DNA of 64,000 bases from CBDBON01 sp965208395 (GCA_965208395.1 CBDBON010000003.1:620001-684000); one strand, 5' to 3'; counted from the first letter of the stretch, positions 26,369 to 35,439 are shown. The notes: a model not told the origin generated them from the sequence alone. Numbers and translations: made by a program.

Positions 26369-28339
26369 CTAGAGAAAGAAGATGTACAACCCGACGATGA
26401 AGACGATGCCCACGGAGATAGCGGCCCCGTATCCCTGAAGCTGGCCGCTCTGAGCCTGACGAAGGGCGCTTCCCAGGTTCGCCCCGAGCCAGCCGACGAT
26501 CCCGGCCGTCCGGTCGACGACCGACTTGTCGAACCAGTCCAGCAGCCGGGCAACTCCCCCATAGAAGTACCGGCCCACTAGGTGAGTCTCGTATGCCTCG
26601 TCGAAGTAGTACTTGCGGGAGAGCAGCACATGGGCAGGTCTGAGAAGCCGTCCCGCACGCTCCGACGAGACCCATTTCGACTGGTACATCAGGAATGCCA
26701 GGCCGATGCCGGCCACGGCGATGAGGCTCGATACGGCGGCCAGCAGGACGTTGAAGCCCTTGGCCGACTCCTCGGCCGGGCCGTGGCCTACGAAGTCCGT
26801 CAGCCAATGGATCGGGATGACGACGAGGTCGGTCGTCGGGTTGGCAAGGAAGCCCCCGAGGAGCGAGGCGACGGCGAGGACCACCAGTGGCGCGACCATC
26901 GTCAACGGCGACTCTCCAAGATGCACTTCTCCCGACTCGACCCCGGGATCGGCCTCCGCACCGCCCCTGAACTTCCCGTTGAAGGTCATGAACACGGCGC
27001 GGAACATGTAGAAGGCGGTCATGAACACCGCCACGGTCCCGAGCACGAAGACCACGCGGCTCACGGGATCATCCTGGGCCCAGGCAAGCGCGAGTATCTC
27101 GTCCTTGCTCCAGAAGCCCGCCAGCGGAAAGATGCCGGCAAGACTCAGCGAGCCGATCAGGAAAGTCGCGTAGGTCCACGGCATGACCCTGCGTAGACCG
27201 CCCATGTAGCGCATGTCGAAGGTGCCGGTGGCGTGATTCACACTTCCCGAGCCCAGGAACAGTAGAGCTTTGAAGAAGGCGTGGGTGAACAGATGGAACA
27301 GCGCAGCGCTGTACGCTCCCACACCCAACGCGAGCATCATGTATCCCAGTTGGCTCACCGTGGAGTAGGCGAGCACGCGCTTGATGTCGTTCGCCACGAG
27401 GCCCATCGACGCGGCGAATATCGCCGTGACCCCGCCTATGACCGCGACGGTGGCCATCGCAGCCGGCGACGCCTCGAACACCGGGAAGAACCGCGCCACG
27501 AGGAAGACTCCCGCCGCGACCATCGTGGCGGCGTGTATCAGCGCGCTGACCGGAGTCGGGCCCTCCATCGCGTCCGGCAGCCAGGTGTGAAGCGGGAACT
27601 GCGCGGACTTGCCCACCGCGCCGGCGAAGACTCCCAGCGAGACCAGCATCACGGCCTGGTCCGAGAGGACGCCCGTCCGGACCGCCTCGATGATGTCCGG
27701 GATCATCAGGGGGTTCAGCCCGGCTGCAGCGAAGGCGTCCCGGCTCATGAACAGGTACAGGATGGCGAGGAGGAAGCCGAAGTCGCCCAACCGGGTCATT
27801 ATGAAGGCCTTCTTGGCGGCCGCGGCGGCCGCCGGCCGCTCGTACCAGAACCCGATCAGCAGGTATGAACAGAGCCCCACCAGCTCCCAGAAGATGTAGA
27901 GCTGGATCACGTTGCTCGCCATCACGAGGCCGACCATCGACGCGGTGAACAGGGACATGAAAGCGTAGTAACGGGCATAGCCCGGATCGCCCTTCATATA
28001 CCCGACCGAGTAGACCTGGACCATCAGGCTGACGAGCGTCGCCGCCACCAGCATGACGCCCGTCAGGGGATCGAGGATCACGCCGATGCTGAAGACGAAG
28101 CTCCCCACCGTCAGCCACTCGATCGGAGCCGTGAGAAGTTCGTTCTCGTTCACCGCCAGGCTCGCAAGCGCGAAGAGTGAGATAAGAGCGGCGCCGCCGA
28201 CGGCAAATATCGTCAGATACCCGGCCATCGAGCTGTACCGGTTGAAGAAGGGCCGGATCACGAATGCGATCAGAGCGAACGAGGCGAGCGGCAGCAGGAA
28301 TATCAGCCAGGCATCCCGCTCGCTGATCTCAGCGATCAT
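26369..28339 (-). CDS. nuoL: NADH-quinone oxidoreductase subunit L
   Basis: A 656-residue antiporter-like subunit. Visible motifs: QLYIFWELVGLCSYLLIGFW (channel Glu), AQFPLHTWLPDAMEGPTPVSAL and NDIKRVLAYSTVSQLGY. The C-terminal part includes the long lateral helix region (WVSSERAGRLLRPAHVLL, then HLVGRYFYGG) and a final membrane helix, so the gene is full length. It begins directly against the stop of the small DUF2007-like gene. It is the distal proton-pumping module. Confidence 0.95.
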   Translation of the reverse strand: MIAEISERDAWLIFLLPLASFALIAFVIRPFFNRYSSMAGYLTIFAVGGAALISLFALASLAVNENELLTAPIEWLTVGSFVFSIGVILDPLTGVMLVAATLVSLMVQVYSVGYMKGDPGYARYYAFMSLFTASMVGLVMASNVIQLYIFWELVGLCSYLLIGFWYERPAAAAAAKKAFIMTRLGDFGFLLAILYLFMSRDAFAAAGLNPLMIPDIIEAVRTGVLSDQAVMLVSLGVFAGAVGKSAQFPLHTWLPDAMEGPTPVSALIHAATMVAAGVFLVARFFPVFEASPAAMATVAVIGGVTAIFAASMGLVANDIKRVLAYSTVSQLGYMMLALGVGAYSAALFHLFTHAFFKALLFLGSGSVNHATGTFDMRYMGGLRRVMPWTYATFLIGSLSLAGIFPLAGFWSKDEILALAWAQDDPVSRVVFVLGTVAVFMTAFYMFRAVFMTFNGKFRGGAEADPGVESGEVHLGESPLTMVAPLVVLAVASLLGGFLANPTTDLVVIPIHWLTDFVGHGPAEESAKGFNVLLAAVSSLIAVAGIGLAFLMYQSKWVSSERAGRLLRPAHVLLSRKYYFDEAYETHLVGRYFYGGVARLLDWFDKSVVDRTAGIVGWLGANLGSALRQAQSGQLQGYGAAISVGIVFIVGLYIFFL

Positions 28340-28534
28340 CTACAGCTTCCTCAGTATCTCGTCAGCGACGTGCTCGCGTCCCTTCGGGACCAGCACCTTG
28401 AACGGTCTCCGCTCCCCCCACGTCGTGATGCCGTCCTCAGGGAGGATTCTCGTCGGCAGGCCGTCTCCTTCCAGCACGTCCTGCCACATCTCCGCAACCA
28501 TCAGGTTGGGCGCTCTTCTATATTCGACCCACAC
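28340..28534 (-). CDS. Small DUF2007-like protein inside the nuo operon
   Basis: A 64-residue soluble protein between nuoK and nuoL. The pattern (VEYRRAPNLMVAEMWQDVLE, then GDGLPTRIL, then FKVLVPKGREHVADEIL) matches the DUF2007/putative signal-transducing small fold, where a short alpha-beta unit compares two strands. No enzymatic residues are apparent. Its stop abuts the nuoL ATG and it starts 11 nt after nuoK, so it must be co-expressed. It could be a regulator or assembly factor of the complex, but this rests only on position. Confidence 0.7.
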   Translation of the reverse strand: MWVEYRRAPNLMVAEMWQDVLEGDGLPTRILPEDGITTWGERRPFKVLVPKGREHVADEILRKL

Positions 28535-28545
28535 GAAGCCTGTCC

Positions 28546-28899
28546 CTACCTCTTCATCAGGTTGATGTCGGTGACGAACACCGACTGCCTGGTCCGATAG
28601 ATCGCTATGACGATGGCCAGCCCCAGCGCCACCTCCGCAGCCGCTACGGTGATGATGAATATGGCGAACACCTGCCCTGTCAACAGAAGCTGGGCGATCC
28701 CGTCGGCCGTGGCTCCGGGAGAGTCGACCAGCCCGGCGGGCACGACGTATCTCGAAAACGCCACCGCCGTGATGTTAACAGCATTGAACATCAGCTCGAT
28801 GCACATCAGTACGGTGATGGCGTTCCGCTTGGACAGCGCGCCGTACAGCCCGATGGAGAAGATGATTGCGGCGACAACCAAAAAACTTTCCAGGCTCAC
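28546..28899 (-). CDS. nuoK: NADH-quinone oxidoreductase subunit K
   Basis: A 117-residue membrane subunit with three helices. Conserved Glu residues in LMCIELMFNAVN and TVAAAEVALGLAIV belong to the proton path. It is slightly longer than typical (about 100 residues) because of a stretch PAGLVDSPGATADGIAQ between helices 2 and 3. It lies 3 nt after nuoJ. Confidence 0.94.
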   Translation of the reverse strand: MSLESFLVVAAIIFSIGLYGALSKRNAITVLMCIELMFNAVNITAVAFSRYVVPAGLVDSPGATADGIAQLLLTGQVFAIFIITVAAAEVALGLAIVIAIYRTRQSVFVTDINLMKR

Positions 28900-28902
28900 C
28901 GG

Positions 28903-29463
28903 CTACCGCTCCCTGACCAGCGCCAGTGCGCCGACTATTGCGGCCAGCAGCAGCACCGAGGCGACCTCGAAGGCTAGGACGAAGTTGCCGACCAGAAGCC
29001 GCGCGATCCACGGGATGGTGTTGGAGAAGACATCCGCCGCCTTGGAGCCCGCCGCCTCCGTCAGCTCCCCGCTACCGATCAGATTCCACTCGGTGCTCAC
29101 TGCCACGAAGATCGCCACCGCCATGAACGCGGCTGCCAGTATGGCCACCGGAATCCGCAGCCGATGAGAAGGGCTTCCCTCATCGACGTCACGAGTCATC
29201 AGGATCGCGAATATGATGAGTACCGATATCGCCCCGACATAGATCACCACCTGCACGGCAGCGAGGAACTCGGCGCGCAGCAGCACGAACATTCCAGCGA
29301 CGCCGAGGAAGGAGACGATTAGGAACAGCGCCGCCCTAAAGACATTCCTGAGTTGGACGACCGCAACCGCCGCGACGATGCTGGAGACGGCAATCGTCCA
29401 GAAGACGATGTCGGTTGCGAGGGAGGCCTCCGTACCCTGGCCCAGCATTACCGCTTCGCCCAC
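28903..29463 (-). CDS. nuoJ: NADH-quinone oxidoreductase subunit J
   Basis: A 186-residue membrane subunit with five helices. The most conserved part, VQVVIYVGAISVLIIFAILM, contains the Tyr/Gly pi-bulge helix of NuoJ. The start overlaps the end of nuoI by 16 nt. An ATG six codons in would be near equal, leaving a smaller overlap. It couples the quinone site to the proton channels. Confidence 0.92.
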   Translation of the reverse strand: MGEAVMLGQGTEASLATDIVFWTIAVSSIVAAVAVVQLRNVFRAALFLIVSFLGVAGMFVLLRAEFLAAVQVVIYVGAISVLIIFAILMTRDVDEGSPSHRLRIPVAILAAAFMAVAIFVAVSTEWNLIGSGELTEAAGSKAADVFSNTIPWIARLLVGNFVLAFEVASVLLLAAIVGALALVRER

Positions 29464-30119
29464 TTCTCCTCCTGCTCCTCCAGCGTTGGCCGTTCGTGCC
29501 GGCCAACATCGCGCCAGCCGGCGTCATGTCCGTCGAGAGGCCGATACCCTTTGGACTCCAGCTGCGGGCGGAACCAAGTACTCGGACGCTTCGGCGCGGC
29601 GCGCAGCCTGTCGACGTCGATGACCAGGTCGTCACGCTCCTCCCGGGCCTCTTCGAATCCGCTGCCCATGTGTATGGCATCGTACGGACAAGCCTCCACG
29701 CAGAGACCGCAGAACATGCACCGGCCGATATCGATGTCGAAGACGTCTATCGCGTACTTCTCGCCCTCCTGCATATCACTCCCGCTCGGATGGGTCACGA
29801 TGCGTATGATCCCCAGCGGGCAGTACTTCGCGCAGCTCGCGCACCCCGTGCACCGCTCCTCGTACCAGGTGAACTCCTCGCCCCTGAATCGGGGGTGCTG
29901 CGGCATCCGGTCCTCCACCGTCGCAAGCCCGGCGAGAGCCTTGAACGCCATCCCAGGGTGCCTCAACATGTAGGACAGCACGTTGGCGCCAGACTTCCGG
30001 GCGAGTCCGGGCAGCCCGATCCGTCGGTTCGGATACTGGTGGATCGTGAACATCCTGCTAGGCTTCAGCATGTTCTTCATCGTGACCGTCAGTCCCCTGG
30101 CTAGGCCCAGTCCGTACAT
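29448..30119 (-). CDS. nuoI: NADH-quinone oxidoreductase subunit I (2x[4Fe-4S])
   Basis: A 223-residue iron-sulfur subunit. Two CxxCxxCxxxCP motifs are present: Cys90, 93, 96, 100 and Cys134, 137, 140, 144, ligating clusters N6a and N6b. The N-terminal part has a helix that anchors it to the membrane arm. A C-terminal tail of about 60 residues after the clusters ends in PTLEEQEEKW. It lies 2 nt behind nuoH. Confidence 0.95.
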   Translation of the reverse strand: MYGLGLARGLTVTMKNMLKPSRMFTIHQYPNRRIGLPGLARKSGANVLSYMLRHPGMAFKALAGLATVEDRMPQHPRFRGEEFTWYEERCTGCASCAKYCPLGIIRIVTHPSGSDMQEGEKYAIDVFDIDIGRCMFCGLCVEACPYDAIHMGSGFEEAREERDDLVIDVDRLRAAPKRPSTWFRPQLESKGYRPLDGHDAGWRDVGRHERPTLEEQEEKWAKR

Positions 30120-30121
30120 GT

Positions 30122-31333
30122 CTAGTCAACCTCCGCGGCCATGTTGGCCAGGGGCGAGGGAGTTGGCGCGGGCCTCGAGGCCCTCCTCCCGCCAACGAGA
30201 CGGACCGAGGCCAGGATGGCCGCGACCGTGATCGCCCAGTTTATCGCCCCCATCATCCACAGGTCGCCCGTGGTGAGTTCGCCCGTATCCGGGTCCTGAA
30301 GGAGCATCACCTGCACCGCGACGACGAAGAGGTTCAGCACCGCGAGTGAAAAAAGCCCCTTCCACGCGAAGGCCATGATCTGGTCGATCCGCAGCCTTGG
30401 CCACGTGGCCCGGAACCACAGCAGGAGGAAGACCACCGCAAACACCTTCCCGATGAACCAGACCTGTCCCGGTATAGGGTCGAATCCTCTCGTGCCGCCC
30501 AGGAACACCGTTGCGACTATTACCGATCCGACTATGGGGGCCATGAATTCCGCCAATTGGAACACCGCGAACTTCGACCCGCTGTACTCTGTGTGGTACC
30601 CCGCGCCCAGCTCCGACTCGGCCTCTATCTGGTCGAATGGAGTGCGGCTCATCTCGGCGATGGAGGCGGCCAGGAACACCAGGAAGCCCAGGGGCTGCAC
30701 CAGCAGAAACGGCACGTCCTGGCTCTCCACGATCCCGGACATAGCCATCGTCCCTGACACCAGCAGCACGCCCGTGATTGCGATCGCCATCGGCACTTCG
30801 TAGCTGATGAGCATCGCAACGCCGCGCATCGCACCCAGCATCGCGTACTTGTTCCTCGACGCCCATCCCCCCATGAAGATGGCGACGGTGGTCATCGACG
30901 TGATGCCGACGACGAACAGAATGCCTATGTTCAGCCGTCCCATGAAGGAGTCCTCTCCGAACGGGATGACGACGAGGACGAGCAGCGTCGGCAGAAGCAG
31001 CGCGATAGGCGCCGCATTGTAGACCGGCCGGTCGGCGTCCGCCGGGATCAAGTCCTCCTTTACGATCAGCTTGAGCACGTCCGCAAAGGGCTGCAGGAGG
31101 CCGTAAGGTCCCCAGCGGTTCGGACCGAGCCGCGACTGGAAACGCCCTATCGCCCTCCGCTCGAACCAGGTGTAGAGCGCCGTGGCCATTACGACGCCGT
31201 TGATTACGATGAGGGCGACGACCGCCGCTGCCAACGTGAAGGCCGCCCACTCCCATCCCATTGGAAGCGCAGCGGCGAAGAAGCGGTAGACGCTGCAGAA
31301 GTCGAGGAGTCCGCCTGTGGGATCGGAGCACAT
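30122..31333 (-). CDS. nuoH: NADH-quinone oxidoreductase subunit H
   Basis: A 403-residue membrane subunit with about eight or nine helices. Signature stretches are YTWFERRAIGRFQSRLGPNR, QPFADVLKLIVKED and the quinone-site loop TPFDQIEAESELGAGYHTEY. It forms the quinone chamber with NuoB and NuoD. The start codon overlaps the nuoD stop by one base (TGATG on the minus strand). The C-terminus has a Pro/Ala-rich extension of about 30 residues. Confidence 0.95.
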   Translation of the reverse strand: MCSDPTGGLLDFCSVYRFFAAALPMGWEWAAFTLAAAVVALIVINGVVMATALYTWFERRAIGRFQSRLGPNRWGPYGLLQPFADVLKLIVKEDLIPADADRPVYNAAPIALLLPTLLVLVVIPFGEDSFMGRLNIGILFVVGITSMTTVAIFMGGWASRNKYAMLGAMRGVAMLISYEVPMAIAITGVLLVSGTMAMSGIVESQDVPFLLVQPLGFLVFLAASIAEMSRTPFDQIEAESELGAGYHTEYSGSKFAVFQLAEFMAPIVGSVIVATVFLGGTRGFDPIPGQVWFIGKVFAVVFLLLWFRATWPRLRIDQIMAFAWKGLFSLAVLNLFVVAVQVMLLQDPDTGELTTGDLWMMGAINWAITVAAILASVRLVGGRRASRPAPTPSPLANMAAEVD

Positions 31334-32436
31334 CAGCGGTCCACCTCACCCATGACGATATCAACCGATCCAAGAATCACTATCAGATCGCCCATCTTCC
31401 AGCCGACGATCATCTCGCGGAGAAGCGTGAGATTTATGAAGGAGGGGGAGCGTATCTTGCACCGGTAGGGAGCTATCCCTCCGTCGCTGACCAGGTAGAA
31501 TCCTAGTTCCCCCTTGGGACCCTCCACCGCTGCGTATGCGTCCCCCTTCGGAGGCCGGACGTTGAACGGCATGTCGGCCCTGACGGGTCCTTCGGGGATC
31601 TGCTCGACGCACTGCTTGATGATCTTGACGCTCTCGCGCATCTCCTGGATGCGCACAAGATAGCGGTCGAAGGTGTCGCCGGTCGCGCCGATCGGCACGT
31701 CGAACTCCACGCGGTCGTATATCTCGTACGGGTCGGCCTTGCGGAGGTCCCATCGCACGGTCGAGGCCCGCAGCATCGGCCCGGTCAGTGAGGCGTCGAC
31801 CGCCTGCTCATCGGTGATGACGCCGACGCCTCTTGCCCGGGCCAGCACGATCTCGTTGCCGGAGAGCAGCGACTCCAGCTCGTCCACGTAGCCGGGCATG
31901 TCGCGCATCAGGATGTCGAGAGCGGGCCAGAAATCTTCCGGCGCGTCCTGGAAGACACCGCCGGGCCGCATGTAGCTAACGGTTACGCGGGCGCCGCAGA
32001 GCATCTCGAACAGGTCGAGGATACGCTCGCGCTCCCTGAAGCAGTACATCAGCGGCGTCGCCAGGGCGCCCATGTCGTTCGCAAGAAAGCCGGTGGCCAT
32101 CAGGTGGCTGGCCAGACGGGCCAGCTCGGCCCCGATCACGCGAAGGTACATCGCACGCTCCGGCACCTCTATCCCGGAGAGCCTCTCCACCGCCCTGACG
32201 TAGGCCAGGTTGTTCGACATGCTCGATATCCAGTCGAGCCGATCGGTCAGCGTGACGATCTGGACGTAGGACCTCGACTCTGCGAGCTTCTCTGTGCCCC
32301 GGTGCATGTAGCCGAAAACCGGCTCCAGGTCGACGACCACCTCGCCATCGAAGGTGACCCGCAGCCTGAACACCCCGTGAGTGCTCGGGTGCTGAGGCCC
32401 CAGGTTGATCGTGACGGGTTCGGTCCGGATAGACAT
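31333..32436 (-). CDS. nuoD: NADH-quinone oxidoreductase subunit D
   Basis: A 367-residue 49-kDa-type subunit. LGPQHPSTHGVFRL at the start holds the quinone-binding His; GYMHRGTEK, PGGVFQDAP and the C-terminal FINLTLLREM with DIVMGEVDR are all conserved. It is a separate protein, not fused to NuoC. It lies 19 nt after nuoC. Confidence 0.95.
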   Translation of the reverse strand: MSIRTEPVTINLGPQHPSTHGVFRLRVTFDGEVVVDLEPVFGYMHRGTEKLAESRSYVQIVTLTDRLDWISSMSNNLAYVRAVERLSGIEVPERAMYLRVIGAELARLASHLMATGFLANDMGALATPLMYCFRERERILDLFEMLCGARVTVSYMRPGGVFQDAPEDFWPALDILMRDMPGYVDELESLLSGNEIVLARARGVGVITDEQAVDASLTGPMLRASTVRWDLRKADPYEIYDRVEFDVPIGATGDTFDRYLVRIQEMRESVKIIKQCVEQIPEGPVRADMPFNVRPPKGDAYAAVEGPKGELGFYLVSDGGIAPYRCKIRSPSFINLTLLREMIVGWKMGDLIVILGSVDIVMGEVDR

Positions 32437-32455
32437 CGATCAGTGCGCCGTACTC

Positions 32456-32899
32456 TTATCCGACGTAGTCCCGCCGCAAGGGGTGTCCCTCAAACCCCTC
32501 CCATAGGAGAATACGCTTCATGTTGGGGTGCCCCAAAAATCGTACCCCGAGCAGGTCCCACACCTCCCGCTCCTGCAGGTCGGCGCCCCTCCAGACCGAC
32601 ACCACCGAAGGCGCCTCCGGGCGCTCCCTGCCGTAGCACTTCATCTTCAACACCACGCTGTGGTTGAACCGCATCGAGAGCAGGTGGTAGATCATCTCGA
32701 AGTGGTCGACATAGTCTACGCCCGTCAGCGAGGTGAGCGTGGCGAACGCCAGGTCGTCCGCCTCCTTGAGCAGGGTCGCACACTTAACCAGCCGGTCGGG
32801 AGCGACCCACACGTCCGTCTCGTTGTAGTCTGTCGCGGCGCTGGGGTGAACGTCGTTGATGCGTCCCGCGATCACCTCTCCCGACAGCGCGCGTGTCAT
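32456..32899 (-). CDS. nuoC: NADH-quinone oxidoreductase subunit C
   Basis: A 147-residue 30-kDa-type subunit. Conserved C-terminal signature is split over EREVWDLLGVRFLGHPNMKR and HPLRRDYVG. The start at 32899 overlaps the nuoB stop as ATGA; the frame is open upstream but that part is antisense-like noise. It is on the short side for NuoC, with a compact N-terminal region. A peripheral-arm scaffold subunit next to NuoD. Confidence 0.92.
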   Translation of the reverse strand: MTRALSGEVIAGRINDVHPSAATDYNETDVWVAPDRLVKCATLLKEADDLAFATLTSLTGVDYVDHFEMIYHLLSMRFNHSVVLKMKCYGRERPEAPSVVSVWRGADLQEREVWDLLGVRFLGHPNMKRILLWEGFEGHPLRRDYVG

Positions 32900-33528
32900 A
32901 CGCCGCCAGCCCGTCCACTGCCCTGAATCGAGTACCGCCTGATCTTCTCGTGGAGCTGCATGACCCCGTACAGCAGAGCGTCCGGACGCGGGGGACAGCC
33001 GGGGACGTAGACGTCGACCGGCACGATGTGGTTTACGCCGGGCACGACGCTGTACGAGCCGTAGTAGGGCCCGCCGCTGGTCGCGCACACGCCCATCGAG
33101 ATCACCCACTTGGGCTCAGCCATCTGCTCGTACACACGCTGGATCGCGGTCGCCATGCGCCATGTGACCGTGCCCGCCACTATCATAAGGTCCGCCTGGC
33201 GCGGAGATGGACGGAACGCCTCCATCCCGAAGCGTGATATGTCGAACCTTGACATGGCGCTGGCCATCATCTCGAAGGCGCAGCATGCCAGGCCGAAGGT
33301 CAACGGCCAGACCGCCGACTTCCTGCCCCAGTTGAGAAGCGCGTCGACCGACGTCACCGCCAGATTGCGCTCAAGCCCCTCCGGGACTTCGATCATGGGA
33401 CTGGCCATTGGCCGGGTATGGGAGGCCTTCAACTCGTTGATCGCCTGCCCCTCCGCGGCATCGAGCTCCCACGTGGTGCTGTGGAGCGGAATCGTCCCCG
33501 CACCCTTCGTATCTCTTTCTATCCCCAC
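32896..33528 (-). CDS. nuoB: NADH-quinone oxidoreductase subunit B
   Basis: The 20-kDa-type subunit that ligates cluster N2. Ligands: the Cys-Cys pair in FGLACCAFEMM, Cys in SMGVCATSGG and Cys in VPGCPPRPDAL. The start given is GTG 33528, which has AAGGGAG 7-8 nt upstream and yields 210 residues. It overlaps nuoA by 10 nt. Internal ATGs at 33408 and 33396 would give products closer to the usual family length but have no ribosome site, so the exact start is uncertain. Confidence 0.93.
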   Translation of the reverse strand: MGIERDTKGAGTIPLHSTTWELDAAEGQAINELKASHTRPMASPMIEVPEGLERNLAVTSVDALLNWGRKSAVWPLTFGLACCAFEMMASAMSRFDISRFGMEAFRPSPRQADLMIVAGTVTWRMATAIQRVYEQMAEPKWVISMGVCATSGGPYYGSYSVVPGVNHIVPVDVYVPGCPPRPDALLYGVMQLHEKIRRYSIQGSGRAGGV

Positions 33529-33914
33529 TGGAAAGCTCCCTTTCGCCAAGCGTAGAGCCAACCCACTATCAGGATGCCGACGAACACGGCCATCTCGGCG
33601 AGCACGAAGATCCCGAACTCTCTGGACAGCAGGCCGAAGCTCGCAGCCCAGGGGAACAGGAAGACGACCTCCACGTCAAACACGACGAATATCAGGGCGA
33701 AGGAGTAGTACCTGAAGTTGAACTGGCTCCACCTGCCCGTCAGCGTCTCGAAGCCGCACTCGTAGATGCTCTGCTTGATCGCACTGGGCACGCGGGGCCG
33801 GATGTTGATGAGAGAGAGGCCCCACGACATCAGAAGCATGCCCGCCGGAACGGCCACTGCCAGGGCGGCGAAGATCGCTATTATTCCGTAGTGCCGGAAG
33901 TAGTCGTCGAGCAT
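33519..33914 (-). CDS. nuoA: NADH-quinone oxidoreductase subunit A
   Basis: A 131-residue three-helix membrane subunit. YECGFET with the conserved Cys loop, FRYYSFALIFVVFDVEVVFL with acidic residues in helix 2, and LYAWRKGAFQW at the end identify it. The start at 33914 (MLDDYFRHYG) matches the family; the frame is open to 33965. First gene of the block nuoABCDHIJK-DUF2007-LMN-nadK-nudix-PAC2, all on the minus strand. No nuoE, nuoF or nuoG is present. Confidence 0.93.
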   Translation of the reverse strand: MLDDYFRHYGIIAIFAALAVAVPAGMLLMSWGLSLINIRPRVPSAIKQSIYECGFETLTGRWSQFNFRYYSFALIFVVFDVEVVFLFPWAASFGLLSREFGIFVLAEMAVFVGILIVGWLYAWRKGAFQWG

Positions 33915-34025
33915 TTGTCCGGCCGCCGTCCCAGAATGTCCCGAGAAGACCTGAAACCAGCGCATCGCGCGGACGGGCTGTAGCGCCCCGATCGCCCGAT
34001 GACACCGGCACCGAAAGCCGGCTGA

Positions 34026-34054
34026 AATATAGCATGGCGGACAGTTCCGCGCAA
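34026..34054 (-). promoter_or_regulatory. Possible promoter for the nuo operon
   Basis: On the minus strand, TATATT (34031-34026) is a good -10 and TTGCGC (34054-34049) a weak -35 with a 17-bp spacer. It lies about 110 nt upstream of nuoA. Only the -10 is close to consensus, so this is tentative. Confidence 0.3.
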
Positions 34055-34159
34055 GTGAAAATTCGCACGAACGACGCCCCCAACTCTGGTAGCCGAAGGC
34101 TCACCACGAGCGGGCTGGCCTCTCTAATATACCGAACAGTTGCGCTTCTGCGCCGTCGG

Positions 34160-34188
34160 TTGACACCCATATACCCCGATGCTACGAT
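34160..34188 (+). promoter_or_regulatory. Sigma-70 promoter for the hopanoid operon
   Basis: TTGACA (34160-34165), 17-bp spacer, TACGAT (34183-34188). Transcription would begin near 34195 and give a leader of 120-145 nt before the polyprenyl synthase. No other good promoter is seen until 39 kb, so this probably drives the whole hopanoid operon. Confidence 0.6.
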
Positions 34189-34316
34189 CTACCATCGTAA
34201 ACCGATGTAGTTGCCGGAGCGTTGCGCAACGGCCATTATTGCGTTGGCGGCGGAGCGGCGGGCGTTGGCAGATCTCTATGACGTGATAACGCTGGCAGCC
34301 GGGTCGGCGCTAGCGT

Positions 34317-35402
34317 ATGCGGACGGAGGGTGCTGACTTGCCCGGTGCTTCCCCAACCGGGACCGACCCGGACACGCTCGGTATGCCTGGGGTGTTTGGC
34401 AGATACCGACCGGACATAGCCCCCGCCCTTAGAGAGGGACTCCCCGCACGCGGAGTTCAACTCTACGACATGCTCCGATACTACATGGGCTGGGTGGATG
34501 CCGCCGGCGCCCCCTGCGCCGCGACCGAAGGGAAGGCCCTGCGGCCCACCCTTTGCCTGCTGGCCTGCGAGGCCACCGGAGGCACCGTGCGGCAATCGTT
34601 GCCCGCGGCGGTCGCGCTCGAGTTCATCCACAACTTCTCGCTCATCCACGACGACATACAGGACCGTGATGAGACTCGCCACCACCGGGCAACCCTATGG
34701 GCAATATGGGGAGTGCCTAAGGCGGTAGTGGCCGGAAACGCGCTGAGGGTCGTCGCCGACATCTGCCTCGAGCGACTCGTCGACGAAGGGATAGAGGTCG
34801 CACAGGCGCTCAGAGTAACCGGCCTGCTGACCAAGGCATACCTCGAAATGATAGAGGGCCAGTACCTCGACATCTCGTACGAGGGTCGGCACGACATCGG
34901 AATTGACGACTACCTCGGGATGATCTCCAGGAAGACCGGAGCTCTGATCCGGTGCGCAGTCGACATGGGAGCCGCCCTGGGGACGAACGACGAGCAGACG
35001 CTCGCCACGCTCCACAGGTTCGGCGCATCCCTCGGCTACGCCTTCCAGATACGCGACGACTACCTGGGGGTTTGGGGCGAGGAGGAGACCACCGGAAAGC
35101 CGGTCGGCGCCGACATACGCCGCAAGAAGAACTCATTTCCCCTCGTCTACGCAATGTCCTCCGCAAGCGGCGAGGATCGGGAGGTCCTGAGGGAGACATA
35201 TGAAAAGGAGCAGCTTTCGGACGAGGATGTGGAGACGGTGCTGGAGATGATGGACCGTATGAAGGTCGCCGAGGTCGCCAACCGCCTCGCCACCGATCAT
35301 TGCGAGACGGCGCTGCACGCGTTGAACACCGCCGAAATAGACCCCGACCGGCGGCGGGAGGCCGAAGCCCTCGTCAACTTCTTGGTGGTTAGGCAACACT
35401 GA
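34317..35402 (+). CDS. Polyprenyl (farnesyl/geranylgeranyl) diphosphate synthase
   Basis: A 361-residue trans-prenyltransferase. First Asp-rich motif is HDDIQDRD; the second is RDDYLGVWG, where Gly takes the place of the last Asp. KALRPTLCLL and LEFIHNFSLIHDD are the usual neighbours. As the first gene of the hopanoid cluster, 37 nt before hpnH, its likely product is farnesyl diphosphate for HpnD. The ATG at 34317 has no ribosome site; TTG at 34338 is preceded by GGAGGG at 7 nt and may be the real start. Product chain length is not certain. Confidence 0.88.
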   Translation: MRTEGADLPGASPTGTDPDTLGMPGVFGRYRPDIAPALREGLPARGVQLYDMLRYYMGWVDAAGAPCAATEGKALRPTLCLLACEATGGTVRQSLPAAVALEFIHNFSLIHDDIQDRDETRHHRATLWAIWGVPKAVVAGNALRVVADICLERLVDEGIEVAQALRVTGLLTKAYLEMIEGQYLDISYEGRHDIGIDDYLGMISRKTGALIRCAVDMGAALGTNDEQTLATLHRFGASLGYAFQIRDDYLGVWGEEETTGKPVGADIRRKKNSFPLVYAMSSASGEDREVLRETYEKEQLSDEDVETVLEMMDRMKVAEVANRLATDHCETALHALNTAEIDPDRRREAEALVNFLVVRQH

Positions 35403-35439
35403 TGCGGCGGCAGGACCGCCGAACGTAGGAGATAGTCCC

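Larger units (their letters stand above)
33915..34316. other. Divergent control region between nuo and hopanoid operons
   Basis: About 400 bp without a protein gene, carrying one promoter for each direction (listed separately). Between them I see only short AT-rich tracts (around 34021-34065 and 34120-34135) and the inverted-looking pair CTACGATCTACC/ATCGTAAACCGATGTAG near 34182-34211. No RNA gene was recognised. Confidence 0.5.

Noticed and set aside
24750..26807. Very long minus-strand open frame (685 residues) over nuoM/nuoL
   Set aside because: It is out of frame with the clear nuoM and nuoL products, Arg/Gly-rich, and has no family motif.
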